DNA from: Delftia acidovorans
GTDB taxonomy: Bacteria; Pseudomonadota; Gammaproteobacteria; Burkholderiales; Burkholderiaceae_C
Direction: 5' to 3'
DNA: 64,000 nucleotides
Assembly (NCBI GenBank): GCA_031286585.1
Contig: JAITUC010000031.1
Location: forward strand, 186,001 to 250,000
Position 1 is the stretch's first letter; each line of letters opens with the position of its first letter. Made by a program: the position numbers and the translations under genes. The notes under the pieces are model-generated. The model saw only the letters and a list, made by a program, of their open reading frames with translations. It was not told the DNA's origin and did not search any database. Shown here piece after piece: positions 8,002-16,532 of this stretch.

Positions 8002-8658
8002 ATGACCCGCATCGCCCTCATCCACGCCCTCAGCCATTCCGTCGCTCCCATCAACGAAGCCTTTGCGCGCGACTGGCCCGAGGCGGTACGCATGAACCTG
8101 CTGGACGACAGCCTCTCGGCCGACCTGGCGCGCAACGGGCGCGGGCTTGACGCCGCCATGCACGAGCGCTTCCAGCGCCTGGCGCAGTACGCCGTGGACA
8201 CGGGCGCGCAGGGGATCCTGTTCACCTGCTCGGCCTTTGGCCCCTGCATCGAGGCCGTGGCCGCGCGCCACGCGCCGCTGCCCGTGCTCAAGCCCAACGA
8301 GGCCATGATCGAAGAGGCCGTGCAGGGCCAGCAGGGTGCCTTGGGTTTGATCTCCAGCTTCGCGCCCACGCTGCAGTCCATGCCGCCGGAGTTCCCGGCC
8401 GGCATCGAGCTTGTGCCCGCCCTGGCCGATGGCGCCATGGATGCGCTCAACCGGGGCGACACCGCCACGCATGACCGCCTGGTGGTCGAGCAGGCCAAGG
8501 CCCTGGCCGCGCGCGGCTGCACGCGCATTGCGCTGGCCCAGTTCAGCATGGCGCGTGCCCGTGCCGCCTGCGAGGCCGCCACGGGCCTGCCTGTGCTCAC
8601 CACGGTGGACAGCGCCGTGCGTGCCCTGCAGCGCCGGCTGGGCGTCCGCCTCGGTTAA
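8002..8658 (+). CDS. Asp/Glu/hydantoin racemase family protein
   Basis: A 218-residue protein with the Asp/Glu racemase fold (PF01177). Visible are the opening strand TRIALIHALSHSV, GILFTCSAFGPCIEAV with the first conserved Cys (about residue 74), LGLISSFAPTLQSM, and a second Cys in RGCTRIALAQFSMARA (about 173). Two cysteines in these places are the expected two-base racemase pair, but family members also include decarboxylases and isomerases. It stands alone after vapBC and before the B12 genes. A link to the aminotransferase and binding protein upstream is possible but unproven. Confidence 0.82.
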   Translation: MTRIALIHALSHSVAPINEAFARDWPEAVRMNLLDDSLSADLARNGRGLDAAMHERFQRLAQYAVDTGAQGILFTCSAFGPCIEAVAARHAPLPVLKPNEAMIEEAVQGQQGALGLISSFAPTLQSMPPEFPAGIELVPALADGAMDALNRGDTATHDRLVVEQAKALAARGCTRIALAQFSMARARAACEAATGLPVLTTVDSAVRALQRRLGVRLG

Positions 8659-8668
8659 AGTGGCGCTC

Positions 8669-8694
8669 CGCTGCGGCGCATGCCCGCCGCAGCG
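8669..8694 (+). other. Perfect 10-bp hairpin in the cobO leader
   Basis: CGCTGCGGCG (8669-8678) and CGCCGCAGCG (8685-8694) form a perfect stem with a six-base loop, between the racemase stop and the cobO start at 8722. No U-run follows, so it is not a classic terminator, and it is too short for a cobalamin riboswitch. It may slow read-through or stabilise the mRNA end. Confidence 0.45.
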
Positions 8695-8721
8695 CGTGCA
8701 ACTCTTGAGGATGACAGACCC

Positions 8722-9291
8722 ATGCAGATCGAACAGGCCCCGACGGAAAAGCCCTATGAAAAGCCCGAAGGCGAACGCCGTGGCCTGGTGCTGGTGAACA
8801 CCGGCGACGGCAAGGGCAAGAGCACGGCGGCCTTCGGCCTGGCCCTGCGCGCGCATGGCCGGGGCAAGTCCGTCAAGATCTTCCAGTTCATGAAGGTGCC
8901 CACGGCGCGCTTTGGCGAGCACCGCATGTTCGAGCAGCTGGGCATGCCCATCGAGGGCCTGGGCGACGGCTTCAGCTGGAAGAGCCAGGACCATGAACGC
9001 TCGGCCCAGATCGCGCGCGAAGGCTGGGAGCGTGCGCGCACCGCCATCCTCTCGGGTGATCACTTCCTGGTCGTGCTCGACGAAATCACCTATCCGCTGA
9101 TCTATGGCTGGCTGCCGCTGGAGCCTGTGCTGCAGGCACTGGCCGACCGCCCGCGCCATGTGCACGTCATGCTCACGGGCCGCCGCTGCCCCGAGGAAAT
9201 CATTGCCGTGGCCGATACCGTCACGCGCATGGAACTGGTCAAGCACGCCTTCCAGGCCGGCATTCCCGCCCAGCGTGGTATTGAGGACTGA
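8722..9291 (+). CDS. cobO: Cob(I)yrinic acid a,c-diamide adenosyltransferase CobO/BtuR
   Basis: A 189-residue ATP:corrinoid adenosyltransferase that adds the 5'-deoxyadenosyl ligand to cobalt. The P-loop GDGKGKST is at residues 28-35, followed by AFGLALRAHGRGKSVKIFQF. Family blocks VVLDEITYPLIYGWL and LTGRRCPEEIIAVADTVTRM come later. Length and order match CobA/CobO/BtuR enzymes. It opens the second B12 block and is followed after 39 bases by bluB. Confidence 0.95.
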   Translation: MQIEQAPTEKPYEKPEGERRGLVLVNTGDGKGKSTAAFGLALRAHGRGKSVKIFQFMKVPTARFGEHRMFEQLGMPIEGLGDGFSWKSQDHERSAQIAREGWERARTAILSGDHFLVVLDEITYPLIYGWLPLEPVLQALADRPRHVHVMLTGRRCPEEIIAVADTVTRMELVKHAFQAGIPAQRGIED

Positions 9292-9330
9292 TGCCGCCCG
9301 CAGGCCCGGCCTGCGGCGGACAATGGCGGC

Positions 9331-10062
9331 ATGAGCAGCGAACAGCATCCACCGGAATCTCCGGCCTCCTTGCCTTCGGCACCGCAGACCATTCCCGCCC
9401 AGCCCTTTACCGAGGCGGAGCGGGCCGCCGTCTACCGCGCCATCCATGAGCGGCGCGACATGCGCCACTTCTGCGGCGGCGAGGTCGCGCCCGAGGTGCT
9501 GCTGCGCCTGCTGCGCGCCGCCCACCATGCGCCCAGCGTCGGCTTCATGCAGCCCTGGCGCTTCATCCGCGTGCGCGATGCGCAATTGCGCCAGGAGATC
9601 CATGCCGTGATCGAGCAGGAACGCCTGCAGACCGCGCGTGCGCTGGGCGAGCGCGAGGAAGACTTCATGCAGCTCAAGGTCCAGGGCGTGCTGGATGCGG
9701 CCGAGGTACTGGTCGTGGCCATGCCGCCAGGGCGCGAGGCCCATGTCTTCGGCCGGCGCACCCTGCCGGAGATGGACGTGGCCTCGGCCGCCTGCGCCAT
9801 CCAGAACCTGTGGCTGGCCGCGCGTGCCGAGGGACTGGGGCTGGGCTGGGTCTCCCTCTTCGACCCGGAGGTGCTGGCCGCGCTGCTGCAAATGCCCGTG
9901 GGCAGCCGCCCGCTGGCCGTGCTGTGCCTGGGCCCCGTGTCGGCCTACTATGCCGAGCCCATGCTGCAGCAGCAAAAGTGGGCCAGCCGCGCACCGCTGC
10001 AGGACATGCTCTACGACGACTTCTGGGGCCAGCGCGCCGCCGGTGCGCAGCCGCAGGCATGA
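9331..10062 (+). CDS. bluB: 5,6-dimethylbenzimidazole synthase BluB
   Basis: A 243-residue flavoprotein of the nitroreductase fold that cleaves FMNH2 with O2 to make the B12 lower ligand DMB. Characteristic blocks are IHERRDMRHFCGG (about 36-48), LLRAAHHAPSVGFMQPWRFI (about 58-77), and AEGLGLGWVSLFDPE, the BluB-specific substitute for the usual nitroreductase C-terminus. The first 30 residues are Pro/Ser-rich and poorly conserved. The stop overlaps the cbiB start (ATGA at 10059-10062). Confidence 0.95.
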   Translation: MSSEQHPPESPASLPSAPQTIPAQPFTEAERAAVYRAIHERRDMRHFCGGEVAPEVLLRLLRAAHHAPSVGFMQPWRFIRVRDAQLRQEIHAVIEQERLQTARALGEREEDFMQLKVQGVLDAAEVLVVAMPPGREAHVFGRRTLPEMDVASAACAIQNLWLAARAEGLGLGWVSLFDPEVLAALLQMPVGSRPLAVLCLGPVSAYYAEPMLQQQKWASRAPLQDMLYDDFWGQRAAGAQPQA

Positions 10063-11165
10063 GCGACAGCCCTTCCTGGCAACTGCTGGGCGCCGCGCTC
10101 AGCCCCCTGTGGTGGTTCTGGCAGGCGCTGTCCCAGCCTCAGGTCCAGGTCCAGGCCGAGCCCTGGGCGCGTGACGCCCTGGCCGCAGCGCTGGCCGTTC
10201 CGGTGGCCCTGCTGATCGACCGGCTCTGGGGGGAGCCTCCCGTGTGGATGCACCCCGTGGTCGCCATGGGCCGGCTGCTGGGCGTTGCCGGGCGGATGAT
10301 TGCCCCGCGCCAGGAGCATGCGCGCGACTGGCCGCGCTTTGTGCTGGGCGCCGTCGGCTGGTGCCTGCTGGCGCTGCTGTTCTTTTCCACCTATGCGCTC
10401 ATCCAGTGGTTCACCCAGAAGCTGCTGCCGCCCATGCCCTGGTGGCTGGGCGCCCTGGTGCTGGGCGTGCTGCTCAAGCCGCTTTTGTCCTGGCGCATGC
10501 TGCGCGACGAGGTGCTGGCCGTGGAAGCCGCACTGCAGCAATCCCTGCCCGCAGGCCGCGAGCGCCTGACCTGGCTGGTCAGCCGGGACACGGCACGGCT
10601 CGACGCTGGCCAGGTGCGCGAAAGCGCCATCGAAACCCTGGCCGAGAACCTCAGCGACTCCGTGCTGGCGCCGCTGTTCTGGTTTGCCGTGGCCGGCCTG
10701 CCGGGCGCGGCCCTCTACCGCTTTGCCAACACGGCCGATGCCATGTGGGGCTACCCGGGCTGGCGCGGGCAGGGCGATGACCGGCGCCACTGGCAATGGG
10801 CCGGCAAATGGACGGCGCGTGCCGATGACCTGCTCAACTGGATACCGGCGCGCCTGACCGCCTTGCTGCTGGCCTTGTCCGGCCTGGCCGCTGGCCGGCG
10901 GCCGGGCTGGGGCGCGCTGCGCCAGGACGCGCGCATCACCCCGTCACCCAACGGCGGCTGGCCCATGGGCGCCATGGCAAGGCTGCTGGGCGTGCGCCTG
11001 GGCAAGCCCGGCGTCTACGTGCTCAACCCCGCAGGCCGCGTGCCGCAGGCGGTCGAGCTGCAGCAGGCCGTGGCGCATGCGGGCCGCGTGGTCGCCATGC
11101 TGGTGGCTGCAGGGGTGGCGCTCGCGCTGGTCCTTGGATGGGTGATGACGGGGCAGACACGATGA
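10059..11165 (+). CDS. cbiB: Adenosylcobinamide-phosphate synthase CbiB/CobD
   Basis: A 368-residue integral membrane enzyme that attaches (R)-1-aminopropan-2-ol phosphate to adenosylcobyric acid. Visible are LLIDRLWGEPPVWMHPVVAMG (about 45-65), SRDTARLDAGQVRESAIETLAENLSDSVLAPLFW (about 180-213) with the family's R-E-S-x-IE-x-L-x-EN-x-SD motif, and FANTADAMWGY. An extra hydrophobic segment precedes the usual N-terminus. It is coupled to its neighbours by four-base overlaps at both ends. Confidence 0.95.
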   Translation: MSDSPSWQLLGAALSPLWWFWQALSQPQVQVQAEPWARDALAAALAVPVALLIDRLWGEPPVWMHPVVAMGRLLGVAGRMIAPRQEHARDWPRFVLGAVGWCLLALLFFSTYALIQWFTQKLLPPMPWWLGALVLGVLLKPLLSWRMLRDEVLAVEAALQQSLPAGRERLTWLVSRDTARLDAGQVRESAIETLAENLSDSVLAPLFWFAVAGLPGAALYRFANTADAMWGYPGWRGQGDDRRHWQWAGKWTARADDLLNWIPARLTALLLALSGLAAGRRPGWGALRQDARITPSPNGGWPMGAMARLLGVRLGKPGVYVLNPAGRVPQAVELQQAVAHAGRVVAMLVAAGVALALVLGWVMTGQTR

Positions 11166-12205
11166 AACCAATGACAGTCATCCACGGCGGCACGGACGCG
11201 CTGGGCGTGCCCGAGCACGATTTCTCCACCAACCGCAATGCCTGCGGACCCTGCCCGCAAGCGCTGGATGCGCTGTCCCGGGCCCATGCGGCCCAGTACC
11301 CCGATCCGCACTACACGGCGTTGCGCGCACGGCTGGCGGACCTTCATGGCGTGCCGGCCGAGCGCATCGTCATCGCGGCCAGTGCCAGCGACTTCATCCA
11401 CCGCATCAGCATGCACGCTGCGCGCGAAGGCGCGGCCGTCGCCAGCCTGCCGGCCCACCATTACGGCGACTACGCCCACGCCGCGCAGGTCTGGCGCCTG
11501 CCCCTGGCCGTGCGCGACGGCATCACCGAGGCCGGCCCCGGCCTGCACTGGGCCTGCGCACCATCGAGTCCGCTGGGCCGGCCCGAGGATGTCTGGCCGC
11601 TGTGGAGCGAGCCCGCACCGCCCGGCACCTGGCGCGTGATCGACTGCGCCTATGCACCCCTCAGGCTGGAGCCGGGCATGGAGCCGGCCGTGCCCGCCCA
11701 GGTGCGCGATGCCTGGCAGATGTGGACCCCCAACAAGGCCCTAGGCATGACCGGCGTGCGCGCGGCCTACGCCATTGCGCCCGAGGCCGCGCCGCACGAC
11801 GAGATCGATGCCTTGCGTGCCCTGTCCCCATCCTGGCCCGTGGGCGCCCATGGCGAGGCCATGCTCACGGCCTGGACCGCACCGGCCACCCGGCATTGGC
11901 TGGCGCAAAGCCTGCAACGGCTGCGCGATTGGAAGGCGCAGCAGCTCGATCTGGTGCAGCGCCTGGGCTGGCAGGCGCTGCCCGGCTCGCAGGCCAATTA
12001 CTTTGTGGCGCGCTGGCCGCAGGCACGGCAGGGCGAGGCCATGCAGACGCGCCTGGCCCAACTGCGCGCGCAGGGCATCAAGCTGCGCGACTGCGACAGC
12101 TTCGGCCTGCCCGGCTGCGTGCGCATGGGCGTGCTGGCGCCCGCATCCCAGAACGCGTTGCTGGCTGTCTGGCAGCCGATGGAGAGACACCATGCCATCG
12201 AATGA
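11162..12205 (+). CDS. cobC: L-threonine-O-3-phosphate decarboxylase (CobC, aminotransferase fold)
   Basis: A 347-residue PLP enzyme of the class I/II aminotransferase fold. In this position, between cbiB and cobQ, the expected role is decarboxylation of threonine phosphate to aminopropanol phosphate (called CobC in Pseudomonas, CobD in Salmonella). Conserved pieces are VIHGGTDALGVPEHDFSTNRN at the N-terminus, the PLP lysine in TPNKALGMTGVRAAY (about residue 191), and the C-terminal FGLPGCVRMGVL. The ATG at 11162 overlaps the cbiB stop. The gene overlaps cobQ by 14 bases. Function is inferred mainly from context. Confidence 0.88.
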   Translation: MKPMTVIHGGTDALGVPEHDFSTNRNACGPCPQALDALSRAHAAQYPDPHYTALRARLADLHGVPAERIVIAASASDFIHRISMHAAREGAAVASLPAHHYGDYAHAAQVWRLPLAVRDGITEAGPGLHWACAPSSPLGRPEDVWPLWSEPAPPGTWRVIDCAYAPLRLEPGMEPAVPAQVRDAWQMWTPNKALGMTGVRAAYAIAPEAAPHDEIDALRALSPSWPVGAHGEAMLTAWTAPATRHWLAQSLQRLRDWKAQQLDLVQRLGWQALPGSQANYFVARWPQARQGEAMQTRLAQLRAQGIKLRDCDSFGLPGCVRMGVLAPASQNALLAVWQPMERHHAIE

Positions 12206-13697
12206 ACCCGCCGCCGTGAACCTGCCCCGGCCCGTGCCCGGCCAGCGCCCCGCGCTGTGCGTGATGGTGCTGGGCACCAGCAGCGGTGCCGGCAAAAGCT
12301 GGGTCGCCACCGCGCTGTGCGCCTGGTACCGTGCCCAGGGCTGCAAGGTAGCGCCCTTCAAGGCGCAGAACATGAGCAACAACGCGCGCGTGGTCTCCGC
12401 GCCGGGCGGGGACTGGGGTGAAATCGGCACGGCGCAGTACCTGCAGGCCCTGGCCGCAGGCTGCGCGCCCGATGTGCGCATGAACCCGCTGCTGCTCAAG
12501 CCCGAGGCCGACATGCGCAGCCAGGTCGTGCTGCTGGGCCGGGTCAGCGAGGAACTCTCGGCCTTGCCCTGGCGCGGCCGCAGCGCCCGTGTCTGGCCGC
12601 AGATCGCCGACGCGCTGGACAGCCTGCGCGCCGACAACGATGTCGTCGTCATCGAAGGCGCCGGCTCCCCCGCAGAAATCAACCTGCATGCCAGCGACGT
12701 GGTCAACATGCGCGTGGCGCGCCACTGCGGCGCGCATTGCCTGCTGGTGTCCGACATCGACCGTGGCGGCGCCTTTGCCCACCTGTACGGCACCTGGGCC
12801 CTGCTGCCGCCTGAGGAGCAGGCGCTGATCCGCGGCTTCGTGCTCAACAAGTTCCGGGGCGATGCCAGCCTGCTGGCGCCCGCCCCGCAGATGCTGCAGG
12901 AGCGCACCGGCGTGCCCACGGTGGCCACCATCCCCATGCAGTTCCAGCATGGCCTGCCGGAGGAGGATGGCGTCTTCGACGACCGTGGCTCTGGAGGCGG
13001 GGCAGGGCGCGCCGTGCACACCTCCATCGCCATCATTGCCTACCCGCGTATCAGCAACCTCGACGAATTCCAGCCCCTGCTGCAGGTGCCGGGCCTGCGC
13101 GTGGCCTGGGCGCGCACGCCGGCCCAACTGGCGGGCGCCGACTGGATCATCCTGCCCGGCTCCAAGGCCACCGCCTCCGATCTGGCCTGGATGCGTTCCC
13201 AGGGCCTGGATGCCGCCGTCGCAGCCCACGCCGCGGCAGGCCGGCAGGTGCTGGGCATCTGCGGCGGCCTGCAGATGCTGGGCGAGGCCCTGATCGACCT
13301 GCATGGCGTGGACGGCAACGCCGCCGGCCTGGGCCTGCTGCCCTTGACCACGCTGTTTGCGCCGGACAAGACCGTGCTGCCTGCCAGCGTGCGCCTGCCG
13401 CCGCTGCCCGGTGCGCTGGCACCGCTGTCTGGCGTTGAGGCGCAGGTCTATGAAATCCACCATGGCCAGACCAGCGTGCGCCCCGATATGGTGGCCGCCG
13501 GCAGCGCCGTGGCCGAGCCCGTGCCCGGCCTGCTGTGGCACAGCCCTGATGGCCGCATCGCGGGCTGCTACTGGCACGGCCTGTTCGAGAATGCCGAGGT
13601 GCTGCGCGCCCTGTGGGGCGCCGAGGTGCCCACGCTGGACAGCGTCTTCGCACGCATGGCCGAGGGCGTGCAGCGCTGGTTTGCGCACCAGGCTTGA
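12192..13697 (+). CDS. cobQ: Cobyric acid synthase CobQ/CbiP
   Basis: A 501-residue glutamine-dependent amidase that converts adenosylcobyrinic acid a,c-diamide to adenosylcobyric acid. The N-terminal BioD/CobQ ATPase half has the P-loop GTSSGAGKS (28-36), FKAQNMSNNARV and IEGAGSPAEINL. The C-terminal class I glutaminase-like half has Cys357 in GICGGLQMLGE and His462 in CYWHGLFE. All expected elements are intact and length is normal. It ends the second B12 block; a non-B12 gene follows after 143 bases. Confidence 0.96.
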   Translation: MPSNEPAAVNLPRPVPGQRPALCVMVLGTSSGAGKSWVATALCAWYRAQGCKVAPFKAQNMSNNARVVSAPGGDWGEIGTAQYLQALAAGCAPDVRMNPLLLKPEADMRSQVVLLGRVSEELSALPWRGRSARVWPQIADALDSLRADNDVVVIEGAGSPAEINLHASDVVNMRVARHCGAHCLLVSDIDRGGAFAHLYGTWALLPPEEQALIRGFVLNKFRGDASLLAPAPQMLQERTGVPTVATIPMQFQHGLPEEDGVFDDRGSGGGAGRAVHTSIAIIAYPRISNLDEFQPLLQVPGLRVAWARTPAQLAGADWIILPGSKATASDLAWMRSQGLDAAVAAHAAAGRQVLGICGGLQMLGEALIDLHGVDGNAAGLGLLPLTTLFAPDKTVLPASVRLPPLPGALAPLSGVEAQVYEIHHGQTSVRPDMVAAGSAVAEPVPGLLWHSPDGRIAGCYWHGLFENAEVLRALWGAEVPTLDSVFARMAEGVQRWFAHQA

Positions 13698-13840
13698 TCC
13701 AGGTCAGGGGCCGCGTGCAGGGGCCACGGCAATCTGTAGGCCACGGCCTGCATGCGCAGCCGCGCTGTACCGATAAATGGGGAGCTGGAAAACACGCATG
13801 CTTGGGCCTTGACTTTTTTCACGAGGAATGGAGCGAAGCT

Positions 13841-14272
13841 ATGAAGAACCCATGGATCCGTCCCCTGCAGCTGTGTATTGGCGCCGCCGTGCTTGGCATG
13901 GCCGGACTGGCCACTGCCCAGCCCGCCCCTGGCCCCGATGGCGTGCCGCCCCCGCCGCCCGCTGCGGAAAAGGCCAAGCCCCATCACCATCACAAGAAGC
14001 ACGCCGAGCCCAAGGGCGCCGCCAAGCGCGGCTATGACCGCCGTGACCCCGAACAGCACGAGGCCGCTGCCGTCAAGGAACAATCGCGCCGCGGCGGTGT
14101 CCAGTCGGGCGATCACTTCCAGCGCAACGCCCTGGCCCGCTGCGATGTCTTCAAGAACGAAGGCGACCGCCGTTCCTGCGTGGACCGCGTCAAGGACGGT
14201 CAGGTCAGCGGCTCCGTCGAAGGCGGAGGCGTGCTGCGCGAATACACGGAGCAGGTTCCGGTAAGGCAATAA
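13841..14272 (+). CDS. Small exported protein, His/Pro-rich linker, unknown function
   Basis: A 143-residue protein with a signal peptide (about 1-26, ending GLATAQ). A Pro-rich stretch (PDGVPPPPPA) and a His/Lys patch (PHHHHKKH, about 48-55) follow. The C-terminal part carries two Cys (RCDVFKNEGDRRSCVDRV) spaced like a short disulfide loop. The His cluster could bind metal; nothing else is diagnostic. The ATG at 13841 follows a GGAG eight bases upstream. A strong terminator begins 27 bases after the stop, so the gene is probably monocistronic. I do not recognise a specific family. Confidence 0.75.
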   Translation: MKNPWIRPLQLCIGAAVLGMAGLATAQPAPGPDGVPPPPPAAEKAKPHHHHKKHAEPKGAAKRGYDRRDPEQHEAAAVKEQSRRGGVQSGDHFQRNALARCDVFKNEGDRRSCVDRVKDGQVSGSVEGGGVLREYTEQVPVRQ

Positions 14273-14298
14273 CGGCATCTGCTGTTGTTCACCTGGGA

Positions 14299-14332
14299 AA
14301 ACCCGCCGGGCCACGAAACCGGCGGGTTTTTT
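14299..14332 (+). terminator. Rho-independent terminator after the His-rich exported protein gene
   Basis: AAACCCGCCGG pairs with CCGGCGGGTTT around a short loop and is followed by a run of Ts at 14327-14332. Confidence 0.88.
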
Positions 14333-14661
14333 CGTGGGCGAATGCAGGCGGCAGCTGCATTCACGCCAGGAGCACCTCCTTCAGGGCATGGACCCTCCGG
14401 AGGCCAGCATCCCCCCTCAGAAGCCTGTGGTGCGGGCCCGGTTGCAGGCAACTGGCGGCCGGCAGGGCATCGGGGGTCCGCAGGCCAGGCCGCGGCGATT
14501 GAGTTCTGCGGCGGTCACGGTGTTGTGCACGATGGCTTCTTGTCGGCATCGATGTGTTGAACGGGACTGAAGTCAGTATCGAATCTCAACCGCGTGTACC
14601 TGGCAGGTGGCCACGGAGACCACGACAATGGCGGCCTGCTGCACTTTGAGCCCCGCGCCCC
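14333..14661. other. Gene-poor spacer with a possible antitoxin remnant
   Basis: This 329-base stretch holds no convincing intact gene. On the minus strand, 14536 down to 14483 encodes AIVHNTVTAAELNRRGLA, which resembles the N-terminus of RelB/Phd-like antitoxins (TVTAAELKRRG type). There is no start codon in that frame and the similarity ends there, so it looks like a decayed fragment. The rest shows no clear promoter or repeat. The assignment rests on a short match from memory. Confidence 0.35.
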
Positions 14662-15903
14662 ATGCCAGTGACGTCACGACCCCCGGCCAGCCATCTCGCA
14701 ACGCCTCAGGACATGCAAACGCATCTGCCTGACCGCTTGCCGCCAGGCATTTTGCTGCCCTATCTGTTGGTGGCAATGGTCCTGGCACTGGCCTATGGCG
14801 CAACGTTTCTGGTGGCTGACGGTCTCAGGGAGGCCGGATTTGAAGCTTCCCGCGCAGGCGCGGTAGTGGGCACGGGCACGGTGGCCACACTGACGGGGGC
14901 CTTGCTGGCAGGGAAATGGGCCGAGCGCTGGGGCCTGTTGCCTCTCGTGGCCGCCGCCGCCGTGGCCATGGCGTTGGCCATGGCCTGTTTCTCGGCGATG
15001 GGCCGGGCGGGCATGGGGCCGGCGTATGCGGCAGGTCTGCTTCTGGGGCTGGGGTGGGCGGTCTTCTACATGCTGGCGCCCATTCAGATCATCCATTGCC
15101 TCAGGCCTGCCGCGCGCCTGCAGGCATTCACGCTGCTGTCGGGCGCCCAGATGCTGGGCATGGGGCTGGCTGCCCCCCTGGGGCATTGGCTGGCGCGGCA
15201 ATTCGGCGGAGTCTTCTTTGCCTTTGCTGCCTATGGCGTGCTGTGCCTGCTGGCTGCAGGCAGTGCCTTGCTGGTGAGCCGCCGTCTTGCACGGCAGCCG
15301 CAACTGCCCATGAAGGCGGTTGCGCTGTCCATGCCGGCCGTGGTGGCGGTGCTGCGCTCCAGGGCAGCGATGCCGGTGGTCCTCATGGGGCTGTCGGCAT
15401 GCAGCTTTGCCGGACTGTCCACCTTTCAGAGCCTGTATGCGCAAGCCCGAGGCCTGACTCCCGATATCTTCTTCATCACGTTCACCGTAACCACGGTCGT
15501 GCTCCGGTTCACCGTTGCACCGTGGATAGGGCGGCTGCCGCTGGGGCGGCTTGCGCTGTGCCTGTTCGTGCTCACTGTGTTCGCCATCACTTTGCTGATC
15601 GTGAATATGGGCAGCCCCGTGCTGTACGCGCTGGCCTCCCTTTTGTTTGCCGTAGGTTATGGCCTGACGTATTCGACGCTCAATGCCATGGTGGTGAACA
15701 TGGCCGAGTCACTGGAGATATCCATTCCCGTGGCATCGCAGGTCTTCACCCTGGGCTACTTTGCAGGGGCGTTTGGCTTCCCTTATGTTGCGGGTGCCCT
15801 GATCGCGTCATTCAGCATCGATGCCGTGTTCTTCATGATGCTGGCACTGGTGGGGGTGAACGTGGTCATGGCCGGTACGGTGCCTGCGCTGCGGCGCGGA
15901 TAA
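14662..15903 (+). CDS. MFS transporter, substrate unknown
   Basis: A 413-residue major facilitator with about twelve hydrophobic segments. The cytoplasmic loop between helices 2 and 3 is GKWAERWGLLPL, a relaxed version of the MFS signature. The N-terminal half is typical (LVADGLREAGFEASRAGAVVG, then a long Ala-rich helix pair) and the second half begins near AAMPVVLMGL. The start is uncertain: ATG 14662 or an in-frame ATG at 14713, which trims 17 residues before helix 1. It stands alone, with no adjacent regulator. Base composition is slightly less GC-extreme than in the B12 genes around it. Confidence 0.85.
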   Translation: MPVTSRPPASHLATPQDMQTHLPDRLPPGILLPYLLVAMVLALAYGATFLVADGLREAGFEASRAGAVVGTGTVATLTGALLAGKWAERWGLLPLVAAAAVAMALAMACFSAMGRAGMGPAYAAGLLLGLGWAVFYMLAPIQIIHCLRPAARLQAFTLLSGAQMLGMGLAAPLGHWLARQFGGVFFAFAAYGVLCLLAAGSALLVSRRLARQPQLPMKAVALSMPAVVAVLRSRAAMPVVLMGLSACSFAGLSTFQSLYAQARGLTPDIFFITFTVTTVVLRFTVAPWIGRLPLGRLALCLFVLTVFAITLLIVNMGSPVLYALASLLFAVGYGLTYSTLNAMVVNMAESLEISIPVASQVFTLGYFAGAFGFPYVAGALIASFSIDAVFFMMLALVGVNVVMAGTVPALRRG

Positions 15904-16067
15904 GGGTGATGCGGGTCAGGGGCATGCCTGGTCCGCCGCCACGCCCTTGTGCGCCGGATTTGACCTGGGTCATACAAACCCATTCCATCCGCCGCGCAGC
16001 GGCGCTTACCGCCAAGGCATTTCTATGATGGAGCCGTACTTCCCACATGGAAAAAAGGATTCATCCC

Positions 16068-16439
16068 ATGCAAGCCTTCCGGATCGTGGTCGTTGGTGCG
16101 GGGCAGACCGGCACTCCCTTGCTGCAGCAATTGCTGGACGCGCCCTTCGTGCAGTTGCTCGGGGTGGCCGACCTGGATTTGAACCAGCCCGGCATCGCAC
16201 TGGCGCGCGCGCGTGGCGTGCCTGTCACCACCCGGTTCATGGAGCTGGTGGACCCAGCGGTGGACATCATCATCGACGTGACCGGCTCCCTGCAGGTGCG
16301 CGAATCGCTGCGCAGCAAGATGGTGGAGACCGGCAACACGCACACGCTGATCATGCATGAGGCGATTGCGCTGCTGATGATGTCGCTGTCGGCGGGCCGG
16401 CTGGTGACCAGCAGGCACAGCGATCTGGAATATTCCTGA
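16068..16439 (+). CDS. Single-domain NAD-binding oxidoreductase-like protein
   Basis: A 123-residue protein with an N-terminal Rossmann motif (IVVVGAGQTG, residues 6-15), an acidic end of strand 2 (GVADLDL), and IDVTGSLQVRESL, as in the NAD-binding domains of homoserine and aspartate dehydrogenases. No catalytic domain follows. It may bind a dinucleotide as a sensor or regulator, or be a truncated enzyme. The ATG at 16068 is preferred because AAAAAAGGA lies eight bases upstream; an in-frame ATG at 16047 has no ribosome site. It faces the acid-sugar cluster tail to tail. Confidence 0.65.
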   Translation: MQAFRIVVVGAGQTGTPLLQQLLDAPFVQLLGVADLDLNQPGIALARARGVPVTTRFMELVDPAVDIIIDVTGSLQVRESLRSKMVETGNTHTLIMHEAIALLMMSLSAGRLVTSRHSDLEYS

Positions 16440-16532
16440 GCGCGTGCGGCGCGTGCGCAGGGCGGCCATCCGCCCCATCTTCCCGCGCCGACCTTCCCGT
16501 GCCTGGGGGATGACGGGCTGCAGCAGCAGACG

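Noticed and set aside
7945..9975. 676-codon minus-strand open frame across the racemase, cobO and bluB genes
   Set aside because: It crosses three genes with clear family motifs on the plus strand and has no domain of its own.
12078..13688. 536-codon minus-strand frame opposite cobQ
   Set aside because: Mirror frame of a well-conserved gene; low-complexity sequence with no motif.
14285..14570. Two short plus-strand open frames after the terminator
   Set aside because: No ribosome site, no conserved motif, and they begin within the terminator hairpin region.
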